From assembly GCA_947367855.1 (NCBI GenBank), contig CANBFE010000016.1, positions 1 to 64,000 on the forward strand: a stretch of DNA of 64,000 bases, given 5' to 3'. Below the pieces are notes generated by a model. The model saw only the letters and a list, made by a program, of their open reading frames with translations. It had not been told where the DNA came from and ran no database searches. Made by a program: the position numbers and the translations under genes. How positions within the stretch are numbered: the stretch's first letter is position 1; each line of letters begins with the position of its first letter. This document shows positions 52,202 to 61,240 of the stretch, piece by piece. The DNA is from an uncultured Lachnospiraceae bacterium (lineage in GTDB: Bacteria > Bacillota > Clostridia > Lachnospirales > Lachnospiraceae).

Positions 52202-53051
52202 CGTTTCTCCTCCTCTGAAAATCGTACACCAGGAAATTCTTCGTCATATCCCCATTGATACCAAACTCTCCGGCCAGCTTATCGATAACCCCCAGGAATT
52301 CTTCCGCTGTATTCCCCGGAGAAATCAACCCCTGCTTTTCCATATATTTATAGCAGAAGATATTCAGCACAATCTCATCGATTGCCAGAGACACCACTGC
52401 ATGATTTTTTGTGTAAGTGTAAATATCCTCGCTCCCGCCGCTTTCTCCGTTCAGGCACTGAATCCCGTCAACGATCAGCGTCAGTCTCCGATAGGGAAAC
52501 AGCCTTGAGGCATCGGTCAGCCGATAAGAAAAGATCACTGCGCCATCCAGTTCTATTTCCTCAAAGGTAAAAATATAGATTTTGATTCCTCTCTTCACGG
52601 CATTTTCCAAAGCTTCCCGCAAAAGTCCAAATTCACTGTACCAGATGGAAAGGGAGATCTCTCTTTCCGCGCTGTCTATCAACACAGCAGCCTTTTTGAT
52701 AAATTTGTCATAGCCAACTATATTCAGCACATAGTCCCTGCTCTCTTCCCCGTCGGCCAGCCCCTTCAGAAATTCCTCCGCCCTGCTGATCCTTTCCTCA
52801 TTTTCCTTCTTTATCCGGGCAATCAGCTTTTCGTACTCCAGAGGTATATAATAATTAGGCTCCCCCTCCAATCGGATAAGAATCCCCCTGCCCACCAGAC
52901 GATTCACCACTTCATACACCAGAGACCTTGAAACTCCTGACAACTTGGCTATCTCATAACCGTTTAACCTTTTGTTCCGCAAAAGAGTGATATACACCTT
53001 CGCCTCATTCTGGGAAAACCCCAGATTTACTAAAGAAGCATATTCTTCCAA
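52182..53051 (-). CDS. TrmB-family sugar-responsive regulator
   Basis: A 289-residue regulator. The N-terminal winged helix (5-75; LGFSQNEAKVYITLLRNKRLN, VSRSLVYEVVNRLVGRGILI) and the C-terminal effector domain (about 105-280; REISLSIWYSEF, KRGIKIYIFTFEE) match TrmB. Such proteins bind sugars and repress or activate transporter genes. The only start at this end is a TTG at 53051, 12 bases after a GGGGG tract. It overlaps the transporter gene and leads the operon from a clear promoter. Confidence 0.9.
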   Translation of the reverse strand: MEEYASLVNLGFSQNEAKVYITLLRNKRLNGYEIAKLSGVSRSLVYEVVNRLVGRGILIRLEGEPNYYIPLEYEKLIARIKKENEERISRAEEFLKGLADGEESRDYVLNIVGYDKFIKKAAVLIDSAEREISLSIWYSEFGLLREALENAVKRGIKIYIFTFEEIELDGAVIFSYRLTDASRLFPYRRLTLIVDGIQCLNGESGGSEDIYTYTKNHAVVSLAIDEIVLNIFCYKYMEKQGLISPGNTAEEFLGVIDKLAGEFGINGDMTKNFLVYDFQRRRNGESERH

Positions 53052-53085
53052 TTAGTAGTTGTACCCCCTACCACTATTTTCCTTT

Positions 53086-53114
53086 ACCATATCATATCTG
53101 AAAATAAAAGTCAA
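53086..53114 (-). promoter_or_regulatory. Promoter of the TrmB-MFS-SGNH operon
   Basis: Minus-strand TTGACT (53109-53114) and TATGGT (53086-53091) with a 17-base spacer. An imperfect inverted sequence (TAGTGGTA and ACTACTA) lies between the start point and the TTG codon and could be the TrmB operator. Confidence 0.7.
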
Positions 53115-53408
53115 GCACCTGCCATTGAGGCAAACTTATCCCACACTCGCCTTACTTCGTTTTCCAGAATATTTACCCGCACTGACATTATTTCTTTATC
53201 ATCACAGGTGCCTCCCCCGTCTCCACATAAAACAAAAATATCTAAACAAAAACCAAACACTGCCTGGCTTCATCCGAAATCCTCTGTCTTTATAATTTTG
53301 AGCTGAGTTTTAAATATCGATTTATGATAAAAAACTGAATATCTGACCTGTGACAGTGGAATCCACAAAAACTGTAAATGTAGATTTGGAATTACCGGCA
53401 AAAACAGC

Positions 53409-53437
53409 TTGAAATGTATATAAAGTTGCTATATTCT
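53409..53437 (+). promoter_or_regulatory. Likely promoter of the AraC gene at 53500
   Basis: TTGAAA (53409-53414) and TATTCT (53432-53437) with 17 bases between them. A TATATT two bases earlier is an alternative -10. Confidence 0.55.
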
Positions 53438-53499
53438 AAAAAAGAGCATTTCCCGGCAACAGGCCTATCCCCAAAAGAGAAAGAGAAGGAAACCGAAAA

Positions 53500-54333
53500 A
53501 TGAAGGAACATCCGAAAGCGAGCAATCTGGGCACAGAGAAATATGCTGTTTATACAGGAGCCGGTACCCCCTCCTTTATCCCCCTGGTTGCAGGCATTAC
53601 CCTGCCCAATCCCAATTATGTCATTTACCGGGATCATGCGGATATCTATGTTTTTGAATATGTACTGGCGGGAAAAGGGTATGTCCGCCAGGGCAAAGAG
53701 CAGGCAGAAGCCCGGGCCGGGGACGCCTATATTTTACAGCCCGGAACGTCCCACCATTATTGCGCCGATGCCCGGGAGCCCTGGACCAAAATCTGGCTCA
53801 ACGCCGACGGCAGCTTCATACGGCATCTGCTTTCCGATTATGGCCTGAACCAGGCCTTGCTGATTCCCGGCTTTGGACAGCAACAGTATTTTTACAACCT
53901 CTTTGACACCATCGAAAAGGACCCATCCAAGTGCTGCGGCAGGCTTGCGCTTGGTCTGCATGAACTCGTTCAGGCCCTCTCCTCCTGTTACGGCAATTAT
54001 TGCGAAGAACATACACAGGCTGTAATGATGAAGAATTTTATAGAACAGAACCTGACCCGGCCGTTAAAAGTCCAGGAGGCAGCCGCCAGTGTCCATTTAT
54101 CCCCTTCCCGGGCAATCCATATATTTAAGGAAGCCTTCGGCATCTCTCCGTACCAGCATTATCTCGCACAGCGCTTTGAGCTTGCCCAGTCCATGCTTCT
54201 GTACACGGCACTTTCCATACAGGAAATATCGGAGCGCCTGGGGTTTGCCGATTACCATCACTTTCATATTTTTTTCAAAAAGGAATGCGGCATGTCCCCC
54301 TCACAGTTCCGCAGCAGAAAACGGCTTTCCTGA
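53500..54333 (+). CDS. AraC-family regulator with cupin sensor domain
   Basis: A 277-residue regulator. The N-terminal cupin part (about 25-110; YVFEYVLAGKGYVRQG, ARAGDAYILQPGTSHHY) and the C-terminal AraC domain (about 175-275; VQEAAASVHLSPSRAIHIFKE and IQEISERLGFADYHHFHIFFK) are complete. It starts after GAAGGAAACCGAAAA. It converges with the mannosidase cluster and may respond to a sugar taken up by neighbouring systems; a link to the mannosidases is possible but they have their own regulator. Confidence 0.92.
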   Translation: MKEHPKASNLGTEKYAVYTGAGTPSFIPLVAGITLPNPNYVIYRDHADIYVFEYVLAGKGYVRQGKEQAEARAGDAYILQPGTSHHYCADAREPWTKIWLNADGSFIRHLLSDYGLNQALLIPGFGQQQYFYNLFDTIEKDPSKCCGRLALGLHELVQALSSCYGNYCEEHTQAVMMKNFIEQNLTRPLKVQEAAASVHLSPSRAIHIFKEAFGISPYQHYLAQRFELAQSMLLYTALSIQEISERLGFADYHHFHIFFKKECGMSPSQFRSRKRLS

Positions 54334-54384
54334 TTGGGGGACGTTTTTTGCCGAAACAGCCAATCCGTAAGCTGCCGTGCTGCC

Positions 54385-57234
54385 TCATCCAAGACTGACC
54401 TCCACCTCCGCCAACGCATAGGGTTCCACCTGGAACATCACCCTGTTTCCCGCAACAGCCACTTCCGCCTCCTGTTCTCTTCCGAACAGATTGACGCATT
54501 TTGCCTCCGCCACAGGGGCGCAGAATGCCAGGCTCACCGTCTCCTTCTCTCCCCCGGTCTCATAGACCCTTACCAGAATCCTGCCGTCCTGTCCCGGCAG
54601 CACTGCGGAGACCACTGCATGCTCCGCTGATGCCCGCAGCAGGCTGCCCTCCATAGGCAGGGTGCCGTGGTGGGAGTTGGACGGCTGGTAAAAGCAGGCA
54701 TGATTGCAGGATATGGCCATCTGCTCCGCCTGCCGTGCATCCTCGCTGCAGGCGCCGAACCACAGCACAATCTGGTGTATGCCCCTCTCCGGGTAGGGAT
54801 CCGGGTTGGTAGAACTGTTGATCAGGGTCAATGCCAGCTTCCTGTCTTCCCCTCTGTAGCCGTATTTGCTGTCGCTGATCAGGATGGCGCCGGGATTCTC
54901 TCCGCGTCTTGCCAGGCCGTACTGTAAAGCAGGCACATCGTTGTGAACGGAACCCCTGCGGATGGCGCCTGCAGGGATGTCGTACTGGTAGTCCACCGGC
55001 TCGTAGGCCAACGGAATGCGGTAGTCCAGAACGGGAACCATATCGCCCCCGATGCCGTGCCAGTCCGCTCTCACGTCTATCCTCACTGCGTTCTGGTATT
55101 TATCCAGGCTGTAAGTGGCTTCTATCTTGGAGTCCCCAATCTTCCAGCTGGCTTTCACACTCCTGCGCAGCGGACCGCCCATCTGGCGCTCCAGTGTCAA
55201 ACAGCGATCCACCGGAAGCTCCCTGATATATCTGCCGATGTTCCAGGCACTGGAGGTGCGGGTCTCCGTCTCAATATAGGTAAAACCTGCGCCTGCCTCC
55301 TGTCCCACCATCTCCGTGCCGGAGGCTTTGTCCACCATGGACACAATACGCCCTGTACCGGATGCAATCTTCACGGCCACCTGTTCATTTTCAAGCACCA
55401 TATCGTCAAATGTTCCCGATACGCGCTCATTGTCCAACAGATAGGCAGGATAGCTCTCCGCTTCTTTCTCGGACAAGACTACGGTAGTGTAGCCAAGCGC
55501 CGGGACCGTCACGTCCGCCAACACACGCATGTACTTATGATCCCAATATTGCTGCATCCGGCCGTCCACCATCTGGAAAGCGATTTCCTTCCCCTGGCTG
55601 TCCGTCACATGGACACGGCGCAGATCTCCCGTCCAGTCCCAGACGGTCAGTTCCACCACCTGGCTCCGCTCCCAGGTCAGAGAGTTGAATACATGGAAAA
55701 TACGGGTGCGTCCGCTGCCCCGCTCCGTACTGGGCACGCCCACGAAATTCTCGATTCCATAGCCAGCTCCCGCTCCCTCCGACTGGCTGTAGTAGGCATC
55801 AATATCCACCTTGATGGAGGAGGTGTCGATGTTACGGCTGATGGAGGCCATGGCGTTCTGAATCTGGGTGTTAGCCGTGGCCATGGAGGTCTGGAACAGC
55901 CCCATGGCATGCTCCCTGGAATCCTGTACACAGGAACCGGTGAGAATGTCATGGAAATGGGTGAACAGCACGTCCCTCCAGGCTTTCTCCATCCTTTCCT
56001 TTGCAAATCTGAAACCGGTAAACCTTCCCGCCAGTGCGGACATGGCTTCCGCGTCCTGCAGGGCTGCCTCCAGACGGCGGTTGCCGCGTTTGATCCGGCT
56101 CTGGGTGGTATAGCAGCCGGGCGCGAAATAGTTCATCTCATGATCCACCACTGGCAGCCTGTCCCACACGCGCTCCGCTTCCTGGAAGAATTCATGGAAA
56201 GTGCCGAACGCAATCCGGGGATAGACAGGCCACTCCATCATCTCCAGTGCCCGCTCCACATCCCTTCTGGTAGGACCGCCGCCATGATCTCCCACGCCGT
56301 AGACCACCAGGCCTGTGCGCAGCCCCATGCAGCGCCTGCTGATTTCCGGGAACCCTGAAGCTATGTGGGGAGTGATTGCGCCATTGTACCAGTTTGGCTC
56401 CTTGTAGGCCAGGACTTCCTTTCCGGAGGGCGCTTTGTAGCGGTAGAGGATTTCCTTTCCACCGTTTCCCCGGCAGTGGTAATAATATTTCACTTCACCG
56501 AACCGGTTGATCTCCGGCACGTTGGCGCTGTGCCCGAAGGTATCCGGGGAAAAGTCTACCTCCAGCCTGTCCACGCCCCAGACCTTCTCCATGTACTCCC
56601 TGGTGTACTGGATATGGCGCAGCAGGGACTCGCCGCCCGGCATGTTCTTGTCCGTCTCCACCCAGGCGGCGGCAGTGACCTCCCAACGGCCCTGGGCAAT
56701 GCGCTTCCTGATCTCCTCCATCATGTCCGGATCGTATTCTTCCACGATCTTGTACACCGCGCCCTGGGACTGGGAGTACCTGAACTCCGGATACTGGTCC
56801 ATGATGTTCAGCATGGAACGGAAGGTGGCCAGAGTCGCGGCCACAGTCTCGTTGAAGCTCCACATCCAATTCATGTCAATATGGGCATGGGCGGCCAGAA
56901 TCAGCTTGTAGCTCTTGGCCTCTTCCTCCAGAGGGGCAAGCATTTTCTCCGCATCCCGGCAGTCCTGATTGGTGAGGACACCCTGAACCTCCGCCTTCTC
57001 CAACAGAAAATCCAGTGCCGGTTCCAACACGCTGTCAAAACAGCTCTGCTGCTCCTCTGAAAGGCGCAGGGCAAACTCCAGTTCACTGATAATCCTGTGG
57101 TTGGCCCGGTTGGGACGCGTGATATGCGCCTGCTCTTCCATGGGGGTTCCGAAAGTATACTCGAATCCGGTCTTCTCCCGGTTCCCTCCGATGGACGTCT
57201 TCAGTTTCACGAATTTGTCTGCAATCTTTGCCAT
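54385..57234 (-). CDS. GH38 alpha-mannosidase, long form
   Basis: A 949-residue GH38 enzyme. The zinc motif AAHAHIDMNWMW puts metal ligands at H118 and D120. The nucleophile is D231 in DFSPDTFGHSANV, and a further metal-site His lies in FTHFHDILTGSCV. A helical domain and beta-sandwich domains complete the usual layout. It removes non-reducing alpha-mannose units, retaining configuration. With no signal peptide it works in the cytoplasm. The start follows AAAGGAGGCTGCT. It is the last gene of a GH38-GH125-GH38 set. Confidence 0.95.
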   Translation of the reverse strand: MAKIADKFVKLKTSIGGNREKTGFEYTFGTPMEEQAHITRPNRANHRIISELEFALRLSEEQQSCFDSVLEPALDFLLEKAEVQGVLTNQDCRDAEKMLAPLEEEAKSYKLILAAHAHIDMNWMWSFNETVAATLATFRSMLNIMDQYPEFRYSQSQGAVYKIVEEYDPDMMEEIRKRIAQGRWEVTAAAWVETDKNMPGGESLLRHIQYTREYMEKVWGVDRLEVDFSPDTFGHSANVPEINRFGEVKYYYHCRGNGGKEILYRYKAPSGKEVLAYKEPNWYNGAITPHIASGFPEISRRCMGLRTGLVVYGVGDHGGGPTRRDVERALEMMEWPVYPRIAFGTFHEFFQEAERVWDRLPVVDHEMNYFAPGCYTTQSRIKRGNRRLEAALQDAEAMSALAGRFTGFRFAKERMEKAWRDVLFTHFHDILTGSCVQDSREHAMGLFQTSMATANTQIQNAMASISRNIDTSSIKVDIDAYYSQSEGAGAGYGIENFVGVPSTERGSGRTRIFHVFNSLTWERSQVVELTVWDWTGDLRRVHVTDSQGKEIAFQMVDGRMQQYWDHKYMRVLADVTVPALGYTTVVLSEKEAESYPAYLLDNERVSGTFDDMVLENEQVAVKIASGTGRIVSMVDKASGTEMVGQEAGAGFTYIETETRTSSAWNIGRYIRELPVDRCLTLERQMGGPLRRSVKASWKIGDSKIEATYSLDKYQNAVRIDVRADWHGIGGDMVPVLDYRIPLAYEPVDYQYDIPAGAIRRGSVHNDVPALQYGLARRGENPGAILISDSKYGYRGEDRKLALTLINSSTNPDPYPERGIHQIVLWFGACSEDARQAEQMAISCNHACFYQPSNSHHGTLPMEGSLLRASAEHAVVSAVLPGQDGRILVRVYETGGEKETVSLAFCAPVAEAKCVNLFGREQEAEVAVAGNRVMFQVEPYALAEVEVSLG

Positions 57235-57273
57235 AGCAGCCTCCTTTGATTTATGCCGTTATATCTCTTCCCC

Positions 57274-58551
57274 TCACTTCCAGAAACGCTCCTCCATCAG
57301 CTTATGCAAAAGCTCCGCAAATAATGTGTTAGCCCATGCGAACCACGGCCTGGAATACACTTCCGGCTCCGAGGGATCAAAGGATTCGTGCATATAATTG
57401 GTTCCGGCATGGGTTTTGGCAAGCATATCCAGACACGCCTCTATCTCTCCCCGGTTCACAGATGTAAGAGCCTGCATGATGATTCCGATATGCCACACAT
57501 ATCCCTCCGGTGTATGGGGACTTCCCACTCCCCTCGCAATACTCCCCTGAAAATAATAGGGATTGTCTGCAGATAAGATAAATCTGCGGGTATTCTGATA
57601 GACAGGATCCTCCCTGTCACAGTAACCCAGATAAGGCATGGACAGAAGGCTTGGGGAATTGGCGTCGTCCATCAGGTTATACCTGCCCAATCCGTCCGTT
57701 TCATAGGCATAGATCCGTCCGTACTTTGGATGCTCTACTACCCCGTACCTCTCGATCCCCCGGCGGATCTCCCCGGACAGAACCCTGCACTTCCCGGCAA
57801 GCTCGCTCTCCCCATAGCACTCACGGCATATTTCATCCGCAAACTCCATAGCCTTCACTGCCATCATATTGGAGGGAATCAGATAGCCCAACTCACAGCA
57901 GTCATCGGAGGGCCTGAATCCGGACCAGGTCATTCCCGTCACCTTCACTGCAGTCCCTCTTCCCCCATTGGGCAAAGTATCGGTTTTCCCACAGTTATGG
58001 CGCTGAAAATAATATTCGGATTTTCCGTGATCCTGTTCCGTCTGAAAAGTCTTCACAATCGCAGCAATCATCTCATAATAGCTCTCAGTAAAAATCCTGC
58101 GGATCCCTGTGGTTTTCCAGTAGTGATATCCCAGATAAAGCGGCGCGCACAGCGAATCCACCTCATACTTCCGCTCCCACACATGATCGTTTAGAACCGT
58201 ATCATCCTTATGACCCGCCCCGTTTGCGGACTCGTTAAAGGCATTTGCATACGGGTCCATGCGGACAAGCGCAGCCTGTTTCGCAATAATGCCCTCCAGG
58301 ATCTCCTGCAGTTCCCTATCCTCCCCGGCAAACTGCACATAGGGCCGGACCTGTGCCGCAGAATCCCGAAGCCACATGGCCGGAATGTCTCCTGTGATGA
58401 CAAAGTAGCTGCCATCCTCCAGCTGCTTTACCGTGGTCTCCATTGTATTTAAAAAGCATCTGGAAACCAACGGAGCCAGTGCCGCATAGCGGGCTGCGTA
58501 ATATTCCTCCAGTTCCGCTGCCCTCTTCCTTAAGATTTCCGGTATTTTCAT
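57274..58551 (-). CDS. GH125 exo-alpha-1,6-mannosidase
   Basis: A 425-residue GH125 enzyme, formerly DUF1237. The motifs FVITGDIPAMWLRDSAAQV (near residue 55), NESANGAGHKDDT, TWSGFRPSDDCCELGYLIPSNM and SIARGVGSPHTPEGYVWHIG are strongly conserved in this family. It cleaves terminal alpha-1,6-mannose without a metal, inverting configuration, complementing GH38 enzymes on N-glycan cores. There is no signal peptide. The start MKIPEILRKR follows GGAGGAACAGGGAT. Confidence 0.94.
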   Translation of the reverse strand: MKIPEILRKRAAELEEYYAARYAALAPLVSRCFLNTMETTVKQLEDGSYFVITGDIPAMWLRDSAAQVRPYVQFAGEDRELQEILEGIIAKQAALVRMDPYANAFNESANGAGHKDDTVLNDHVWERKYEVDSLCAPLYLGYHYWKTTGIRRIFTESYYEMIAAIVKTFQTEQDHGKSEYYFQRHNCGKTDTLPNGGRGTAVKVTGMTWSGFRPSDDCCELGYLIPSNMMAVKAMEFADEICRECYGESELAGKCRVLSGEIRRGIERYGVVEHPKYGRIYAYETDGLGRYNLMDDANSPSLLSMPYLGYCDREDPVYQNTRRFILSADNPYYFQGSIARGVGSPHTPEGYVWHIGIIMQALTSVNRGEIEACLDMLAKTHAGTNYMHESFDPSEPEVYSRPWFAWANTLFAELLHKLMEERFWK

Positions 58552-58621
58552 ATCCCTGTTCCTCCTCATTTCTATCATATCCGCCTTCCGAAAGGCGGTG
58601 CGCAAGCTCCTTTCGCTTTTC

Positions 58622-61093
58622 CTACAGTTCTGTCAAAGCCCTTTCCTCCAGACTTCCTGTCCGGGGATTCCAGAGAAAGGTCTTAATCTCAAAGGGCTTA
58701 AAATGTATCCTGTCCTCCTGCCTTCCCTCAAAAAACACCAGTCTCGCCTCTGCTTCTTTCCCGGTTCCCTCATAAAGCCTTATCAGATATTCCGAACCCT
58801 CCCAAGTCTTTTTCATGGCGGACAGCACCACCGCAGGATTGTCGATTGTCAACGGGCAGGGCAGTTTCTCTCCCTCCCCTGGCGGGCAGTATGAAAAGGC
58901 ATATGGCTGCTCATTAAATGCCTGGGCCAGGCGGTCAACAGATTCGCTCACCGCATCTGCCTCTCCCCCTACAATATAAAAACGGTAAAAACGCTCTCCC
59001 TGCTCCATCCTGGGCGCCCACTGCTCTTCCTGCAGGGTCTTGCCCATTGTGAAGTCGGCTGCCGAATAGCCCGCGCTGCGCAGCAATGTGATTCCCAGCT
59101 CCCCGTCCCGGTAATCCGCCCCATAGGTTCCGTCATTGATCACCGCCAATGCTGTTTTTTGGAGGGCATCCTCCACCATACACCATTTCTGGGATACCGT
59201 CTCCTGCCCCTGTTTCAGCTCCTCCCTGCCGAACATGATCTGTCCCTGGAAACGCTTCTCTCCCCGGGCCATGGCGAGCACCAGTTTCAGACATTGCTCC
59301 TTCTCCATGAAATGAACCCCTGTCTCCACCTCAAACCCGGTCCCCTGTTTCGGCAGCTTATATCGGATATAGGCTCTGGAAGCCTCCAGTCCGAAAACTG
59401 CTTCCACAGTAGTCCTGACAGCGCCGTCCTCAATCACCCGCACAGAAGGGATCACCTTCTCCTTCAAACCGCAGTATTCACTTCCCGCATGAGGGGACAG
59501 AAGCTGAAACTCCCTTCGCGCGCCGGAATTTCCCGAAGCAATCCCCCATGAATTGACAGTGTCCTCAAAGCAGGTCAAACGCATGCTCCGCTCTTTCAGA
59601 AGCACTCTGCCGCCTGTACTGTATTCCTTCAGAAGTCCTGTCCTGGTGTCGATTACCACCCGCATTTCACCGTTATCGAAGAGGTACTCCGGCAAGGACA
59701 CAATCTCGCCAAACTCCGGTCTCCTGGAAAGCGGCTTGTAAAAAACGTCCATCCGGTTCATGGAAAATGCCTTCAGAGTCGCATGAACCACGATTTTTTT
59801 CCTCCAGTCAATATTGAAGTTGGAGCACTCCTTCTCCGCCTGGGCCGGAATGCGCTTCCCGCAGAATTCCACTTCAGGATACAGGAAGTCCGTAGTCCAG
59901 TTTTGTTTCGGCAGCCCGGTCTCACACTCGAATACACCAGTGATGTCATAGGGATGGAGGTTGTAAAAAAGAATGACTGAACTCCCCTCCTTTACGGGAT
60001 ATTCCGGCGCGGCCAGAGCCAGTGCCATGGAATGCTTTGTCCTGCTCATGATTTCCAGGCCATAATCCAACAGCCGGAGAGTATCCGCCTCCACCAACGG
60101 ACTGCCCGAACCAGGCAGCGCATCATGGAACTCGCTGAATAGAAGCGCCTGCATGGCAGCCTCCAGTTCTTCCTGTGGGTATTCCTTCCGGCCAGACAGC
60201 CGGGCGGCGACAGCCATCTTCTCCGTGGAATAAATCTCATTCTCCAACGCCCGGTGCCTCTGCTTTACCTGAATCTGGGAAGTATAGCATCCCGGCGCCA
60301 CCGGATTCAGCCCATGGGAAATTCTGGGCAGAACCGGCTCTTTATCCCTCAGTTCCTGAAAATAAGCCTCCGGTGTAGAGTGCAGGATACAATGATTCCC
60401 ATCTTCTTCCGTCAGCTCCGCCAGATCCCGCAGATCCTTCCGGGAAGGCCCGCCACCATGATCGCCTACGCCCCAAAGAAAAAGCGTCACCTCCTCCTGC
60501 GCCTTTTCCTCCAGAAAGCTCCTCAGTTCCTCCGCAGCATGTCCCCATACCGAATTATAGTTCTCATCGGAGCGGTGTACCAGTATCTGCGAACCGTCCA
60601 ACCCCTCCCAGACAAAATCCTGCTCCGTAAACGGAAAATCCCCTTTCCCCGGACGGCATACCAGATAGGAATCATACCCCGCTTTCCGCAGGATCTGCAC
60701 CAGCCCCCTGGAATGCCCAAAAGAGTCGAAATTCACAGCCGTGGCAGGACTGTATCCAAACTCCTTCTCAAAGAATCGCCTGCCCCTCTCGATATTCCGG
60801 ATAATGGATTCCCCCGAAGGCATGTTGCAGTCCGGCTGCAGATACCAGCCTCCCATAATATGCCATTTTCCCTCCCGGACACATCGCTTTATCCGTTCAA
60901 AAAGCAAAGGACTGTGCTCCTTTACCCATTCATACAGCAACGATTCATTGTGATTAAACACAAAGCCGTCAAATTCGTCCGCAAGCTCCGCTGCCGTTCT
61001 GAAAGTGGACAGAGCCTCGCTGCAGCCCTCCTGCCATCTCCACAGCCATACCGGATCCAGATGCGCGTTTGCCACCAGATGTATTTTCTTCAT
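58622..61093 (-). CDS. GH38 alpha-mannosidase, short form
   Basis: An 823-residue GH38 enzyme of a subfamily distinct from the 949-residue one. The metal motif VANAHLDPVWLW is at the very N-terminus (H11, D13) and the nucleophile is D123 in NFDSFGHSRG; LFSEFHDALPGSG supplies another metal-site His. It lacks the roughly 100-residue N-terminal region of its neighbour. Different linkage preference is likely. The third in-frame start, ATG at 61093, has the best spacing to GGAGGG. It is first in the mannosidase operon, behind a consensus promoter. Confidence 0.93.
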   Translation of the reverse strand: MKKIHLVANAHLDPVWLWRWQEGCSEALSTFRTAAELADEFDGFVFNHNESLLYEWVKEHSPLLFERIKRCVREGKWHIMGGWYLQPDCNMPSGESIIRNIERGRRFFEKEFGYSPATAVNFDSFGHSRGLVQILRKAGYDSYLVCRPGKGDFPFTEQDFVWEGLDGSQILVHRSDENYNSVWGHAAEELRSFLEEKAQEEVTLFLWGVGDHGGGPSRKDLRDLAELTEEDGNHCILHSTPEAYFQELRDKEPVLPRISHGLNPVAPGCYTSQIQVKQRHRALENEIYSTEKMAVAARLSGRKEYPQEELEAAMQALLFSEFHDALPGSGSPLVEADTLRLLDYGLEIMSRTKHSMALALAAPEYPVKEGSSVILFYNLHPYDITGVFECETGLPKQNWTTDFLYPEVEFCGKRIPAQAEKECSNFNIDWRKKIVVHATLKAFSMNRMDVFYKPLSRRPEFGEIVSLPEYLFDNGEMRVVIDTRTGLLKEYSTGGRVLLKERSMRLTCFEDTVNSWGIASGNSGARREFQLLSPHAGSEYCGLKEKVIPSVRVIEDGAVRTTVEAVFGLEASRAYIRYKLPKQGTGFEVETGVHFMEKEQCLKLVLAMARGEKRFQGQIMFGREELKQGQETVSQKWCMVEDALQKTALAVINDGTYGADYRDGELGITLLRSAGYSAADFTMGKTLQEEQWAPRMEQGERFYRFYIVGGEADAVSESVDRLAQAFNEQPYAFSYCPPGEGEKLPCPLTIDNPAVVLSAMKKTWEGSEYLIRLYEGTGKEAEARLVFFEGRQEDRIHFKPFEIKTFLWNPRTGSLEERALTEL

Positions 61094-61126
61094 TCCATCC
61101 ATTCCCTCCAAATCCCTACTGGATAT

Positions 61127-61155
61127 ATTATATATGTCATTTAATAATATGTCAA
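61127..61155 (-). promoter_or_regulatory. Consensus promoter of the mannosidase operon with direct repeat
   Basis: Minus-strand TTGACA (61150-61155) and TATAAT (61127-61132) with exactly 17 bases between. TGACATAT occurs twice, 15 bases apart, once over the -35 and once just above the -10, and could be the target of the GntR/LacI-type regulator encoded upstream. Confidence 0.85.
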
Positions 61156-61194
61156 TTTGGAAACATATTTTATCGGCATTTTCTGTAAAAAAGC

Positions 61195-61235
61195 AAAAAG
61201 AAAAAGGACACTGGATCCATCTCCAATCGCCCTTT
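61195..61235 (-). terminator. Probable terminator of the GntR/LacI-type regulator gene
   Basis: On the minus strand AAAGGGCG pairs with TGTCCTTT (two G-U pairs) around an inner TGGA/TCCA stem, followed by TTTTTCTTTTT. It lies six bases after the regulator stop. Confidence 0.55.
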
Positions 61236-61240
61236 CGCTC

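Larger units (their letters stand above)
53052..53499. other. Divergent intergenic region between TrmB and AraC genes
   Basis: This 448-base region contains no gene that I can support. It holds the TrmB operon promoter at 53086-53114 and a likely AraC promoter at 53409-53437. The middle, 53120-53400, is AT-rich without clear structure; a short plus-strand open frame there (53059-53295) has no ribosome site or family similarity. Confidence 0.6.
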
